Source: Erwinia persicina NBRC 102418
GTDB lineage: Bacteria; Pseudomonadota; Gammaproteobacteria; Enterobacterales; Enterobacteriaceae
DNA: 64,000 nt
Direction: 5' to 3'
Assembly: GCF_001571305.1 (NCBI RefSeq)
Contig: NZ_BCTN01000020.1
Location: forward strand, 1 to 64,000
Shown here: positions 27,352 to 37,818 of the stretch, one piece after another
Position numbering within the stretch: position 1 is the stretch's first letter
How the letters are laid out: each line of letters starts with the position of its first letter
Notes under the pieces: generated by a model
Databases searched by the model: none
Seen by the model: only the letters and a program-made list of their open reading frames with translations
Told to the model about the DNA's origin: nothing
Position numbers and translations under genes: made by a program

Positions 27352-28932
27352 CTATCCCTTCGCTTCCGCCTCACTCTGTTCGCGGTGCGGGGCCCGCTGA
27401 GGCCGGTCGGTGAAGGTGTGCAAATCGCGATACAGGCTGGCCATGTAAAGTACGATCACGGCAGAGAAGGGCAGACCACAAATAACAACGGCGGTCTGCA
27501 TGGCACTGAAGCTACCCGCATACAGCAGGCCCGCGCAGACCAGCGTGGTGACTGACGCCCAGAATATACGTAGCCAGGCCGGCGCATCATCATCATTGGT
27601 GCCCCCCTTGCTCGAGAGATTGGCAATCATAAGCGTACCGGAGTCTACCGGGGTCAGAAACAGCACGAAGCTGATGATAATCGTGAAACCGGCCGTGATT
27701 TCAGTGAAAGGCAGGTATTCAAACAGTTTGAATACGGCCATCGGCGGATCGCTCAGCGCAACCTCACCCAGAATATGATCGGCATGATCAAGTACGAGGC
27801 TGATAGCGGTATTACCAAAGATAGAGAGCCAGGCGAGGGTGAAGCCCAGCGGGATTAGCATCACACCAAAGATCAGCTCGCGCACCGTTCTACCCTTCGA
27901 TATGCGGGCAATAAATAAGCCAACGAACGGGGCCCAGGCCACCCACCACGCCCAGTAGAAGAGCGTCCATGCTCCTTGCCACGCGCGCGCTTTGCCATAC
28001 AGATACACGTCAAAACTTTTACCAATAATCGAGGTTAAATAATCACCGGTGTTCTGTAGCATCCCGTTGATCAGATTGAGCGTCGGGCCGGTCACAAACA
28101 CGAACAGTAACAGCAGGCAAAGGAAGCCAACGTTGATGTTGGAAAGCATGGCGATACCTTTCTCGACGCCCGTCACGGCGGCAAGCGTCGCGACCACCAT
28201 CATCAGAACAATCAGTATCAGCAGCACATGAGGGGTTTGGGGAACCCCCAACAAATAGTGCAGGCCAGAGTTGACCAGTAGCGCACCAATCCCCAGATTG
28301 GTCACCATAGAGATCACGGTGACCAGAATGCCAAAGCTGTCGACGACATGCCCGTACCAGCCGTGGATCCGCTCCCCTAACAGGGGATAAAGCGGCGAAC
28401 GTAGCGCCAGGGGCAGTCCACGGCAATAGGCGAAATAGGCCAGAACCGTGGCGATAAGCGCATACAGCGCCCAGCCGTGCAGGCCCCAGTGCAGGAAGGT
28501 GATCGCCATGGCCTGACGGGCGGCCTCTGGCGTTCCTCCCGGGCCTTCAGGCGGCTGCAGGAAGTGATCCAGCGGCTCATAAGCACCGTAATAAACCAGC
28601 GCGATGCCGATACCCGCCGAAAACAGCATGGCAATCCATGAGGGATAGCTAAACTGCGGCGCCTCTCCTTCCTGGCCCAGCCGGATCTTTCCAAAGCGGG
28701 ACAGCGCCAGCCAGAATACAAAACACATACAGGCGACCATCAGCAGCATGTAGTACCAGCCAAACACCTCGGTCATCCAGGTTTGCGCCCTGTTCAGCCA
28801 CAGATGGCTGCCTGCTGGAAACACCACTACCAGCAGGCCCAACAGCAAAATAACGGCGGCGGAACTAAAAAAAACGGGGGCATTCAGCCTGACCGGTTCA
28901 TTATCCGCCGATGTTGATGCGATCTTAGTCAT
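27352..28932 (-). CDS. betT: BCCT-family choline transporter BetT, short form
   Basis: This 526-residue, 12-helix inner-membrane protein imports choline with protons to feed BetA/BetB. The BCCT signature WTLFYWAWWVAWAPFVGLFIARISKGRTVRE is read in part as FYWAWWVAWAPFVG. ATG 28932 follows AAGGAG with 8-base spacing; the ATG-like start at 28953 is less likely. E. coli BetT is about 677 residues because of a long cytoplasmic C-terminus that tunes osmotic response; here only a short tail (about 20-30 residues) follows the last helix. It is divergent from betIBA with a shared operator. Confidence 0.92.
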   Translation of the reverse strand: MTKIASTSADNEPVRLNAPVFFSSAAVILLLGLLVVVFPAGSHLWLNRAQTWMTEVFGWYYMLLMVACMCFVFWLALSRFGKIRLGQEGEAPQFSYPSWIAMLFSAGIGIALVYYGAYEPLDHFLQPPEGPGGTPEAARQAMAITFLHWGLHGWALYALIATVLAYFAYCRGLPLALRSPLYPLLGERIHGWYGHVVDSFGILVTVISMVTNLGIGALLVNSGLHYLLGVPQTPHVLLILIVLMMVVATLAAVTGVEKGIAMLSNINVGFLCLLLLFVFVTGPTLNLINGMLQNTGDYLTSIIGKSFDVYLYGKARAWQGAWTLFYWAWWVAWAPFVGLFIARISKGRTVRELIFGVMLIPLGFTLAWLSIFGNTAISLVLDHADHILGEVALSDPPMAVFKLFEYLPFTEITAGFTIIISFVLFLTPVDSGTLMIANLSSKGGTNDDDAPAWLRIFWASVTTLVCAGLLYAGSFSAMQTAVVICGLPFSAVIVLYMASLYRDLHTFTDRPQRAPHREQSEAEAKG

Positions 28933-29005
28933 TTCAGCAACTCCTTGATGCAAAATTGAAAGTCCATCTCATGAAACCTTTTGTTAACAACTAATAATCA
29001 TAATT

Positions 29006-29051
29006 TTGACATTTCCGCAGCATAATGTAGATTGGTTGAACGTTCAATCAA
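29006..29051 (+). promoter_or_regulatory. betI promoter and BetI operator
   Basis: TTGACA (29006-29011), 16 bases, TAGATT (29028-29033) forms a promoter for betIBA. Overlapping its downstream end is the near-perfect palindrome TTGGTTGAACGTTCAATCAA (29032-29051), which fits a TetR-family operator, where choline-responsive BetI would repress betIBA and probably betT. Confidence 0.8.
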
Positions 29052-29101
29052 TGAATTTTGTCGTGCTGTTCAGGCTGGCTGAACAGAGAGATGGAGAAGA
29101 G

Positions 29102-29677
29102 ATGACCCGTAAAGCCATTCCCGGCCAACGCCGGGAGCAATTGATCACAGCAGCGTTTGAAACCATCGGTGATGTGGGGCTGGCGGGCGTCACGCTGTCC
29201 CAGGTGGCCAGCCAGGCCGGTATGTCTACCGGGATTGTCAGTCACTATTTTGGTGACAAAGAGGGGTTGTTAAACGCGACGATGCGCCGCATTTTGCGCG
29301 ATCTGCACGATGCGGTGGCGGCGCAGCGGGCGGCGGCGGCACCTTCTCCTCAGGCCCAGCTGTTTGCCATTATTGAAGGCAACTTTCACGCCAGTCAGAC
29401 CAGCGGGACATCGATGCGGGCCTGGCTTGATTTCTGGGCAGCCAGCCTGCATCGGCCCGAACTGCGTCGATTACAACGGGTCAACGATCACCGCCTTTTT
29501 TCCAATATTTGCTGCCAGTTTCGCCGTGAATTATCACGTGATGAAGCGCGTAAAGCCGCTCGCGGTCTGGCGGCAATGATAGACGGGTTGTGGCTACGCG
29601 GTAGCCTGACTGGTCTTGATTTTAATGCCCGAAAGGCCAGTGAAATTGCTTTCGATTACGTGGAAAGTAAGTTGTAA
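29102..29677 (+). CDS. betI: choline-responsive repressor BetI
   Basis: This 191-residue TetR-family regulator starts MTRKAIPGQRREQL at ATG 29102 after GGAGAAGAG; the family N-terminus fixes the start over an upstream frame to 29006. The HTH is VTLSQVASQAGMSTGIVSHYFGDKEGLL. It represses bet genes unless choline is present. It leads the betI-betB-betA operon. Confidence 0.96.
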   Translation: MTRKAIPGQRREQLITAAFETIGDVGLAGVTLSQVASQAGMSTGIVSHYFGDKEGLLNATMRRILRDLHDAVAAQRAAAAPSPQAQLFAIIEGNFHASQTSGTSMRAWLDFWAASLHRPELRRLQRVNDHRLFSNICCQFRRELSRDEARKAARGLAAMIDGLWLRGSLTGLDFNARKASEIAFDYVESKL

Positions 29678-29720
29678 AACTGGACCTGAATTCTGAAGCC
29701 AACACACAAAAGGAACCGTA

Positions 29721-31196
29721 ATGATGGCTAAGTTTCCCCTGCAACAACTCTATATTGATGGACAACTGACGCCTGCTGGTGGCGCAGAAACCTTTGAGAC
29801 GATCAATCCGGCAAACGGTGAGGTACTGGCTGTGGTTCAGCGCGCCACCTGTGAGGATGTTGAGCGAGCCGTGGCCAGTGCAGAACGTGGTCAGAAAATC
29901 TGGGCGGCCATGACCGGCACTGAGCGCTCGCGTATTCTCCTGCGCGCCGTTGAGATCCTGCGTGAACGCAACGATGAACTGGCTTATCTGGAGACGCTGG
30001 ATACCGGTAAACCTTTTTCCGAAACCTCCGTCGTTGATATCGTGACCGGCGCGGATGTTCTGGAGTATTACGCCGGTCTGGCGCCGGCGATAGAAGGCGA
30101 ACAGTATCCTCTGCGTGAGACCAGCTTCTTCTATACCCGTCGGGAACCGCTGGGCGTCACCGCGGGGATTGGTGCCTGGAACTATCCGATTCAAATTGCG
30201 CTGTGGAAATCCGCACCTGCGCTCGCTGCCGGCAACGCGATGATTTTTAAACCCAGTGAAGTGACCCCGCTGACGGCGCTTAAACTGGCTGAAATCTATA
30301 CGCAGGCGGGCCTGCCAGATGGCGTATTTAACGTGCTTCAGGGCGCAGGCCGCGAGGTCGGAGAGTGGCTTACCCGGCATCCGCGCATTGAGAAAATTTC
30401 CTTTACTGGCGGTATCGAAACGGGCAAGAAAGTCATGGCCAGCGCGGCCGCTTCCTCACTTAAAGACGTCACCATGGAGTTAGGCGGTAAATCGCCCCTG
30501 CTGATCCTGGCCGATGCCGACATTGAGCTGGCGGCGGATGTTGCCATGATGGCGAATTTCTACAGTTCAGGTCAGGTCTGTACCAACGGCACCCGGGTTT
30601 TTGTGCATCGCTCACAGAAAAGCGCCCTGGAGAAAGCGCTGCAGACGCGTGTACGACGTATCCGCAGCGGCGACCCGATGGATCCCGATACCAATTTCGG
30701 CCCGCTGACCAGCTTTGCTCACATGGAAAAGGTGCTGCGCTATATTGAAACCGGTAAAGCTGAGGGGGCGCGGTTACTGTGCGGCGGCGAGCGTGAACGG
30801 TCGGGGCAGTGTGCACAAGGCGCCTACGTTCAGCCGACGATTTTCACCGATTGTGAAGACCACCATACGATCGTCAAAGAAGAGATCTTTGGGCCGGTCA
30901 TGAGCATTCTGACGTGGGACGATGAGCAGGAAGCCATTGAGCGGGCGAACAACACCCACTTCGGTCTGGCTGCAGGCGTGATCAGCCGCGACCTGGCAAA
31001 AGCTCACCGCACCATCCATCAGTTAGAAGCGGGTATCTGCTGGATCAACTGCTGGGGGGAATCGCCAGCGCAAATGCCGGTGGGGGGTTATAAGCAGTCC
31101 GGTGTCGGACGCGAAAACGGCATCGCCACGCTCGCCCAGTACACGCGTATCAAGTCCATTCAGATCGAGCTGGAACGCTATCAATCTGTTTTTTAA
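29721..31196 (+). CDS. betB: betaine aldehyde dehydrogenase
   Basis: This 491-residue NAD(P)-dependent aldehyde dehydrogenase oxidises betaine aldehyde to glycine betaine, an osmoprotectant. It shows the general-base motif MELGGKSPL, the catalytic Cys in [21 protein letters not shown] and the C-terminal [19 protein letters not shown] typical of BetB. AAGGA precedes ATG 29721. It is the second gene of betIBA. Confidence 0.97.
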   Translation: MMAKFPLQQLYIDGQLTPAGGAETFETINPANGEVLAVVQRATCEDVERAVASAERGQKIWAAMTGTERSRILLRAVEILRERNDELAYLETLDTGKPFSETSVVDIVTGADVLEYYAGLAPAIEGEQYPLRETSFFYTRREPLGVTAGIGAWNYPIQIALWKSAPALAAGNAMIFKPSEVTPLTALKLAEIYTQAGLPDGVFNVLQGAGREVGEWLTRHPRIEKISFTGGIETGKKVMASAAASSLKDVTMELGGKSPLLILADADIELAADVAMMANFYSSGQVCTNGTRVFVHRSQKSALEKALQTRVRRIRSGDPMDPDTNFGPLTSFAHMEKVLRYIETGKAEGARLLCGGERERSGQCAQGAYVQPTIFTDCEDHHTIVKEEIFGPVMSILTWDDEQEAIERANNTHFGLAAGVISRDLAKAHRTIHQLEAGICWINCWGESPAQMPVGGYKQSGVGRENGIATLAQYTRIKSIQIELERYQSVF

Positions 31197-31215
31197 CAAG
31201 GATGTGGAGGTAACG

Positions 31216-32898
31216 ATGACGACTATCAGGGAATATGATTACATCATTATAGGGGCGGGTTCAGCGGGAAATGTGCTGGCCACGCGCCTGACAGAAGACG
31301 CCGACGTCAGTGTGCTGTTACTGGAAGCCGGGGGGCCGGATTACCGCCAGGATTTTCGCACGCAGATGCCTGCTGCTCTGGCTTATCCTCTGCAGGGACG
31401 CCGCTATAACTGGGCCTATGTGACCGATCCAGAGCCCTTTATGGGCAACCGGCGTATGGAGTGTGGCCGGGGTAAAGGCCTGGGGGGATCTTCGCTCATC
31501 AACGGCATGTGCTACATCCGTGGCAATCCCCTGGACTACGATGGCTGGGCCAGACTGGAAGGGCTGGAGAACTGGAGCTATCTCGACTGCCTGCCTTATT
31601 TCAAAATGGCGGAGCGCCGTGACATCGGGGGCAATGACTACCACGGTGACTGCGGGCCGGTGAGCGTCACCACGCCCAGACAGGATAACAACGTGCTGTT
31701 TCATGCGATGGTCGAGGCCGGGGTTCAGGCCGGGTATCCGCGCACTGACGACTTAAATGGGTATCAGCAGGAGGGGTTTGGTCCGATGGACCGCACCGTC
31801 ACGCCCCGGGGCCGCCGCGCAAGTACCGCCCGTGGCTATCTGGACCAGGCGCGCAGGCGTCCCAATCTGACGATTGAGATCCACGCCGTTACCGACCGGA
31901 TCCTGTTTACGGGTAAGCGGGCGACCGGCGTGAGCTGGCTGCAAAAAGAGACGCAGCATACGGCCCATGCCCGGCGTGAAGTCTTACTCTGCGCGGGGGC
32001 GATTGCTTCCCCACAAATCCTGCAGCGCTCAGGGGTGGGGCCTGCCGGCTTGCTAAAACGTCTGGATATTCCACTGGTTCACGATCTGCCCGGCGTTGGG
32101 GCGAATTTGCAGGACCATCTTGAAATGTATCTGCAGTACGAGTGTAAGCAGCCGGTATCGCTGTCCCCTGCACTGAAGTTACATAATCAGCCATTGATTG
32201 GCGCTGAATGGTTGGTAATGGGCACCGGTATTGGTGCCAGTAATCACTTTGAGGCAGGCGGGTTTATTCGTAGCCACGAGGAGTTTGAATGGCCAAATAT
32301 TCAGTATCATTTCCTGCCAGTGGCGATTAACTACAACGGTTCTAATCCAATTAAAACCCACAGTTTCCAGGCGCACGTCGGCTCGATGCGTTCACCCAGT
32401 CGTGGACGCGTGCAGATCGTCTCGAAAAATCCGCACGACCATCCCAGCATCCTGTTTAACTATATGTCTCAGGAGCAGGACTGGCGTGAGTTTCGGGCGG
32501 CCATTCGCATCACCCGGGAGATCATGCAGCAGCGCGCGCTCGATCCCTACCGTGGTAAGGAAATTTCGCCGGGGGCAGATTACCAAAGTGATGACGACCT
32601 GGATCGCTTTGTACGCGAACATGCGGAAACGGCCTATCATCCGTCGTGCTCAAATGCGATGGGTTATCATGACATGGCCGTGGTCGGTAACGAGGGTAAA
32701 GTCCACGGTATGGAGAACCTGCGCATTGTTGATGCGTCCATTATGCCGCGGATCACCACCGGCAATCTTAACGCCCCGACGATTATGATTGCCGAGAAAA
32801 TCGCTGATATGATCCGTGGACGTCCACCGTTAGCGCGAAGTGACGTGCCGTACTATGTCGCTAACGGTGCCCCGGTACGCCATCGTCGGGATAAATAA
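31216..32898 (+). CDS. betA: choline dehydrogenase
   Basis: This 560-residue GMC-family FAD oxidoreductase, probably membrane-associated, oxidises choline to betaine aldehyde. The FAD motif [15 protein letters not shown] is at the N-terminus, the GMC signature [15 protein letters not shown] follows, and the catalytic His-Asn region ([18 protein letters not shown]) is near the end. GGAGG precedes ATG 31216; a longer frame overlapping betB is rejected. Confidence 0.97.
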   Translation: MTTIREYDYIIIGAGSAGNVLATRLTEDADVSVLLLEAGGPDYRQDFRTQMPAALAYPLQGRRYNWAYVTDPEPFMGNRRMECGRGKGLGGSSLINGMCYIRGNPLDYDGWARLEGLENWSYLDCLPYFKMAERRDIGGNDYHGDCGPVSVTTPRQDNNVLFHAMVEAGVQAGYPRTDDLNGYQQEGFGPMDRTVTPRGRRASTARGYLDQARRRPNLTIEIHAVTDRILFTGKRATGVSWLQKETQHTAHARREVLLCAGAIASPQILQRSGVGPAGLLKRLDIPLVHDLPGVGANLQDHLEMYLQYECKQPVSLSPALKLHNQPLIGAEWLVMGTGIGASNHFEAGGFIRSHEEFEWPNIQYHFLPVAINYNGSNPIKTHSFQAHVGSMRSPSRGRVQIVSKNPHDHPSILFNYMSQEQDWREFRAAIRITREIMQQRALDPYRGKEISPGADYQSDDDLDRFVREHAETAYHPSCSNAMGYHDMAVVGNEGKVHGMENLRIVDASIMPRITTGNLNAPTIMIAEKIADMIRGRPPLARSDVPYYVANGAPVRHRRDK

Positions 32899-32913
32899 TC
32901 GGCGCGTTTACCC

Positions 32914-32948
32914 CACAGGCTTCCGGTCTGCCGGACCGGAAGCCTGTG
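32914..32948. terminator. perfect 15-bp hairpin between betA and the GGDEF gene
   Basis: CACAGGCTTCCGGTC pairs perfectly with GACCGGAAGCCTGTG across a 5-base loop between convergent genes. It has no T run but should be very stable; it probably ends or protects both messages. Confidence 0.75.
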
Positions 32949-32952
32949 AACA

Positions 32953-34011
32953 TTACGGGTTCCAGAGGTGGATACCATCACGCCCGGTACGTTTAACGTT
33001 ATACAGCGCCTGATCGGCATGGCGCAGCCACTGATGGATGGAATCGGCGCTGTCCGCCGGGGCAATACCGATGCTGACCGAGCACTGAAAGTGCGGGGAG
33101 GCAGGTAAACGTATCAGTGAGATTTTCTCTTTTAATGCGACGGCCAGCATCACAATGGTGTTGCTGTCTGCATCGCGCACAATCACCCCCAGTTCATCCC
33201 CGCCGAAACGGGCAGGAATATCCCGGATGCCCACTTCCGTGCGCAGCAGCATGGAGATTTCAGCCAGCAGATAATCCCCGGCCTCATGACCAAAGCGATC
33301 ATTGACCTGTTTGAAATTATCCACATCCAGCAACATCAGCCAGGCATGACCATCACCGCGCTGTGTGCGCAGATATTCGCTTTCCAGACGGCGGTCAAAC
33401 AGGCGACGGTTGGGGATTTTCAGACTGGGATCCATCAGCGAAATGCGTTCCAGTTCGCGATTCTTTCGGCGCAGGGTCAGGGTCAGTTGATAGGAGACGG
33501 CGCTCAGCACCAGCATATAGCAGGTGGCAAGCGGCAGCGTCAGCCAGACCGTGCGCGTGCTGAACGTGGTCACCAGCGGCATGCCGGCCACGCTCCACGC
33601 GGGAATAAACGCCAGCAGGAAAGCGGCTATCGCCGGTTTGAGCTGCGGCCAGCCACCGGCTGCATAGCGGTCTGAGGCCAGCACCGCCATAATGACAAAG
33701 GAGGGCACCGGGCTGATGCCCATCAGGGCGACCCAGATACCGCCGAAGGCGGCATCAATGGTCAGATTACGCCGTTCTGTTGCGGTCGGATCCCAGGATG
33801 AGTGAGACAGCATCCAGGCAATGATCGGCCAGACAAAGGCATTAAGCCCCAGCAGAATAGCCAGCCACAGTCCCCGGTTCAGTTCGGACAGTACAGAAAG
33901 AAACGGGAAAAAACATAAAAAAGTGCCCAGTTGCCGCATGGCGAACATGCGACGAATAAAGCGCATTGAGCGCTGTTTTAACTGTGTGTCGTCCGGGGAG
34001 TAATAGTGCAT
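32953..34011 (-). CDS. MASE2-GGDEF diguanylate cyclase
   Basis: This 352-residue protein has about five or six membrane helices in an N-terminal MASE2 sensor (about 20-175), then a GGDEF domain from about 190 with GGDEL at 270-274, substrate residues DVDNFKQVND, and the later SIGIA motif. It should make cyclic di-GMP. The allosteric I-site RxxD is not conserved (Gly at the Arg position in GIRD), so product inhibition may be absent. It resembles DgcC/AdrA in architecture. It is convergent with betA. Confidence 0.93.
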   Translation of the reverse strand: MHYYSPDDTQLKQRSMRFIRRMFAMRQLGTFLCFFPFLSVLSELNRGLWLAILLGLNAFVWPIIAWMLSHSSWDPTATERRNLTIDAAFGGIWVALMGISPVPSFVIMAVLASDRYAAGGWPQLKPAIAAFLLAFIPAWSVAGMPLVTTFSTRTVWLTLPLATCYMLVLSAVSYQLTLTLRRKNRELERISLMDPSLKIPNRRLFDRRLESEYLRTQRGDGHAWLMLLDVDNFKQVNDRFGHEAGDYLLAEISMLLRTEVGIRDIPARFGGDELGVIVRDADSNTIVMLAVALKEKISLIRLPASPHFQCSVSIGIAPADSADSIHQWLRHADQALYNVKRTGRDGIHLWNP

Positions 34012-34145
34012 GAATACGCGACATTGAGCCGATCAATGCTGCAGTGTATCGGAAAAAAAGTAGCCTGTTCGTTATTTTATCGGGTAGAAAGAACAATGCC
34101 GGCCAGTCTGCACAACCGGCATGGTTCCGGGTAAAAATTATCTCA

Positions 34146-36317
34146 TTAAAACGAGTAGTTAGCCGATACGGTGACGTTTCGCGGTGCGCCGTAAACAACA
34201 TAGGTACCCAGGTAATCGTAATACTCTTTATCGAACAGGTTGTTAATATTGGCCTGAACAGAAACCTGCTTCGTAACCTGGTAGCGGCTGAACAGATTGA
34301 CCAGGGTCACCGGCGACTGGTCAATATAATCCGCCGGGGTACTGGCAACGTTGGCCCAGGTTTTATTCTGCCAGTTTACGCCGCCGCCCACCGTCAGATC
34401 CTGCAGCATCGGCAGACGGTAGCGGGTGAACAGCTTCACGGTCGTCCGCGGGATTTCCGGCATCACGGCCGTGCCGTTACGCTGTTCGGCAATGTAGCGT
34501 GATGCACCGAAGGTCATCTGCCAGTTATCGGTCAGCGCGCCGTTCACTTCAAATTCAACGCCCCGGCTTACCGCATCAACCGAATCGTACGCATATTCTG
34601 TGGTGTTCGGAATATAGACGTAGCTGTTTACCCCCAGGCCGTTTTGCTCGGTACGGAATAACGACAGCGATGCAGTCAGGCGACTGTTCATCCAGTCGCC
34701 TTTCATACCCGTTTCGTAGCTTTTTCCCGTCACCGCCCCGATATATTTGGCATCCGCACTGCGGAACGTCTGCGGCTGGAAAATTGAGGTGTAGCTGGCG
34801 TAAGCCGAGTACGTCTCGTTGATGTCATAGGTCAGACCGGCGTACGGTGCAATTTTACTGCTGGTTTTGGTACCGCTGGTTCCATTGCCCCGCCATTCTG
34901 TGTAACGCGCACCGACCAACAGTGAAAGCGGATCGGCCAGCGAGAAACGGGCGGCAGTGTAGGCAGATTTCTGACGGATGGTGTCGTCTTTCTCTACCTT
35001 CCAGTCGCTCCAGCTCCCCTGGCCAGTATTTCCGTCCCAGTTGTTAAAGCCATTGATATCCGCTGAGGAAATATCAGAGAACGAGTTAAAGAACAGGCTT
35101 TTCTGTTTACTGTAGCTTCCGCCCAGCATCAGCTGGTGGGTGCGACCCAGCAGTTCAAACGGACCGTTAGCATACAGGTCAACGGCATCCACTTTACGAG
35201 AACCTTTATTCCAGCCGTCAAAAGGGGATATACCCGCGCCTGTGATCTTATCCGGGTAAAGGTATGAACTCGTCAGCCGGGTATCGAACGTGGTTTTCGC
35301 ATGCGAGCCGTTAACCTGCGCCTGCCAGCCGTTATCAAACCGCTGTGCCAGGGTGGCGAACACTTTATTCGATTCTTTATCGCTGTATGTCCAGTCAGCG
35401 GCGGTGTTGTTTTCACGATCGTAATGAGCACGGCTGCCGTCGCTGTAGAAGGTCGGTAAACCGCCCCAGGTCGGGTCGTTAGTATGGCTTTGCTGATAGT
35501 CCCAGCCGAATGACAGCGTGGTGGAGTCTGTCAGGTCGGCATCCAGCACCAGGGAAAGGAATTTTTTACGCGCGCTGTAGCGGTCGATCCACTTATCGTT
35601 GTCCTGATAACCTCCGATCGCCCGGCCACGAACGCTGCCCGAATCATTGAGCGGCGTGGTGATATCCCCGGTATAGCGCTGTTTGTTCCAGCTGCCGGTT
35701 TCCGCTGAAAAATTGCCGGTCAGCACTTTGCTGTCCGCGTGCTTTCGCACCATATTGACGGAGGCTGACGGGTTGCCTGAACCGGTACTCAGGCTGTTCG
35801 CACCGCGAACGACTTCGATGCGCTCAAAAATAGCGGTATCGCCGGCGGTATCGCCTAAATCCCACTGATTGTCGACCACGGTAGGGATGCCGTCGAACAG
35901 ATAGTTATTAATCAGGAAGCCACGCGAGTAGTAGTTGGAGCGGTCAGAGTCGATATTAGAGGCGGAAATACCCGTGGTGTTACTCAACACCTCACCGATG
36001 CTTTGCAGATTTTGATCCTGAATACGCTGCTTGCTTACAATGCTGGCAGACTGTGGAATATCCCTCAGCGTCAGCGGCATTTTGGTACCTGCGCTGGTGA
36101 CCGGAACGCTGTAATCCGTGGCGGCCTGGGCTGCTGCCGTATCCGTATTCGCCTCCACGGTCAGCGTATCGGTTTTGGCGCTGTCGGCGGCAACGGCGGG
36201 CTGTAATGCCGCGAGGACCAGCAGGGCAGCAAGGGTCGGAGTAAAAATCCCGGCGGTAGTGCAGGAGGCTGAGTAAGATGTCTGGCTGACTTCAGGGCGA
36301 GAAATTGGCACGATCAT
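34146..36317 (-). CDS. TonB-dependent siderophore receptor, FhuE-like
   Basis: This outer-membrane receptor of about 723 residues has a long signal region ending AALQPAVAA, a TonB-box-like TLTVEAN, a plug domain (IPQSASIVSKQRIQDQNLQSIGEVL, VRGANSLSTGSGNPSASVNMVRK) and a 22-strand barrel ending in a terminal Phe (VSANYSF). The plug wording is closest in my memory to FhuE, the ferric coprogen/rhodotorulate receptor; the exact ligand is uncertain. Start may be ATG 36317 or GTG 36356. A Fur-box-like site lies upstream. Confidence 0.88.
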   Translation of the reverse strand: MIVPISRPEVSQTSYSASCTTAGIFTPTLAALLVLAALQPAVAADSAKTDTLTVEANTDTAAAQAATDYSVPVTSAGTKMPLTLRDIPQSASIVSKQRIQDQNLQSIGEVLSNTTGISASNIDSDRSNYYSRGFLINNYLFDGIPTVVDNQWDLGDTAGDTAIFERIEVVRGANSLSTGSGNPSASVNMVRKHADSKVLTGNFSAETGSWNKQRYTGDITTPLNDSGSVRGRAIGGYQDNDKWIDRYSARKKFLSLVLDADLTDSTTLSFGWDYQQSHTNDPTWGGLPTFYSDGSRAHYDRENNTAADWTYSDKESNKVFATLAQRFDNGWQAQVNGSHAKTTFDTRLTSSYLYPDKITGAGISPFDGWNKGSRKVDAVDLYANGPFELLGRTHQLMLGGSYSKQKSLFFNSFSDISSADINGFNNWDGNTGQGSWSDWKVEKDDTIRQKSAYTAARFSLADPLSLLVGARYTEWRGNGTSGTKTSSKIAPYAGLTYDINETYSAYASYTSIFQPQTFRSADAKYIGAVTGKSYETGMKGDWMNSRLTASLSLFRTEQNGLGVNSYVYIPNTTEYAYDSVDAVSRGVEFEVNGALTDNWQMTFGASRYIAEQRNGTAVMPEIPRTTVKLFTRYRLPMLQDLTVGGGVNWQNKTWANVASTPADYIDQSPVTLVNLFSRYQVTKQVSVQANINNLFDKEYYDYLGTYVVYGAPRNVTVSANYSF

Positions 36318-36647
36318 TCCTGGAATACGTTGCTGAGATTGAGTCAATACCTGCACCGGGCACGAAAATATCTACCGGTTATCCTTAGGCGGTATGAGTA
36401 CTCTGACTTATCCATGAAGTAGCGGTGAGGTCCACTGATACGGCAATCAGGCAGGTTATTGCCTGTAATGGTAAAGCAAATGAGAACTATAATTATTAAG
36501 GGTTAAGGTGTAAATAAATATTATCGTACGGGGGAACGCTGGCGGAATAAGAGAGGCGGGCAGAAGGGGAAAGAGCGTATCTGCCCGCGGAAAAGACGCT
36601 GACCGCAAGAGCCGATCGCAACAGCCGATCGGCCCCGGGGCAAGGGT
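36318..36647 (-). promoter_or_regulatory. FhuE-like receptor upstream region with Fur-box-like site
   Basis: At 36481-36495 the minus strand reads TAATTATAGTTCTCA, matching 10 of 14 defined positions of the 7-1-7 Fur box TGATAATNATTATCA. It lies about 165 bp before the receptor start. Iron repression is therefore likely. The remaining gap holds no gene. Confidence 0.6.
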
Positions 36648-37664
36648 TTAGAAGTCGGCTTTCAGCACCACGCGGAAGTTGGCTTTCCCCGCACGGACGT
36701 GCTCCAGTGCGTCGTTGATTTTTGACATCGGGAAGAACTCGACGTGCGGTGCAATATCACGGCGTGCCGCCAGCTTCAGCAGCGAACGCAGCTGGCCCGG
36801 AGAGCCGGTGGAGGAACCGGTGATCGCTTTATCGCCCATAATCAGATCGAACGCGCTGACCTGGAACGGCTTCATCACGGCCCCGACGGTGTGGAATTTG
36901 CCCTGCGGTGCCAGTGCATCGAAGTACGGCTTCCAGTCGAGATCCACGGCGACGGTGCTGAGGATCAGGTCAAAGCGTCCGGCCTGCGCTTTCAGCGCTT
37001 CCGGGTCACGGCTGTTGATGACTTCATCGGCACCCATGTCCAGGATGGACTGCTTTTTATTGGCAGTGGAGCTGAAAGCCACCACTTCTGCTCCCATCGC
37101 CCGCAGGATCTTGATTGCGATATGGCCCAGACCGCCGATGCCGACCACACCCACGCGGCTGGTCGCGGTGATATTGCTCATCAGCAGCGGTTTAAACACG
37201 GTGATGCCGCCGCACAGCAGGGGACCGGCTGCGGCTGCATCCAGGCTTTCCGGTAGCGGGATCACCCACTGCCAGTCAGCGCGCAGCTTTTCAGCAAATC
37301 CGCCATTATTCAGGATGGTCGGGGTGGTGCCTTTTTCGCAGTTCACCTGCTCGCCGTTGATACAGGCATCGCAGTGCTGACAGCTTTTTGCCGTCCAGCC
37401 AATACCCACGCGCTGTCCAATGGACAGGCCTTTATTTTTTGCCGCCTCACCCAGGGCGGAAACGCGACCGATCACTTCATGGCCGGCAATGGTCGGATAC
37501 TGAGAGATACCCCATTCGTTATCGATCATCGACAGGTCAGAGTGACAGACGCCACAGTATTCAACCTCGACTTCCACTTCCTCTGTGCTCAGTTCGCCTG
37601 CGTCGTATTCATACAGTTCAAGAGCCTGTCCTGCTTGCATGGCCGCGTAGCTTTTAATTTTCAT
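36648..37664 (-). CDS. zinc-dependent alcohol dehydrogenase, CAD/YahK type
   Basis: This 338-residue medium-chain dehydrogenase has catalytic zinc residues in CGVCHSD and AGHEVIG, a structural zinc site of four Cys around [15 protein letters not shown], and the NADP-type Rossmann motif GVGIGGLGH. It should interconvert aldehydes and alcohols with NADPH, like E. coli YahK. It stands alone between the receptor and proP genes; the substrate is unknown. Confidence 0.92.
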   Translation of the reverse strand: MKIKSYAAMQAGQALELYEYDAGELSTEEVEVEVEYCGVCHSDLSMIDNEWGISQYPTIAGHEVIGRVSALGEAAKNKGLSIGQRVGIGWTAKSCQHCDACINGEQVNCEKGTTPTILNNGGFAEKLRADWQWVIPLPESLDAAAAGPLLCGGITVFKPLLMSNITATSRVGVVGIGGLGHIAIKILRAMGAEVVAFSSTANKKQSILDMGADEVINSRDPEALKAQAGRFDLILSTVAVDLDWKPYFDALAPQGKFHTVGAVMKPFQVSAFDLIMGDKAITGSSTGSPGQLRSLLKLAARRDIAPHVEFFPMSKINDALEHVRAGKANFRVVLKADF

Positions 37665-37789
37665 TTCATACCTCAGATTCGGTTTACGGTCAGGGGGGAG
37701 AGTTTAGCTGTTCAGGGAAATAAAGTGGGTTTTCGCCGCACGTAAGGTTTATCTGAAGGACTGACTGCGGAGAAAATGGGCAAAAAGAA

Positions 37790-37812
37790 GGGCGGCCCTG
37801 TTCTGGCCGCCC
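37790..37812 (-). terminator. terminator of proP
   Basis: A perfect 8-bp stem GGGCGGCC/GGCCGCCC with a 7-base loop, followed on the minus strand by TTCTTTTTG, lies 7 bases past the proP stop. Confidence 0.9.
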
Positions 37813-37818
37813 GGATGT

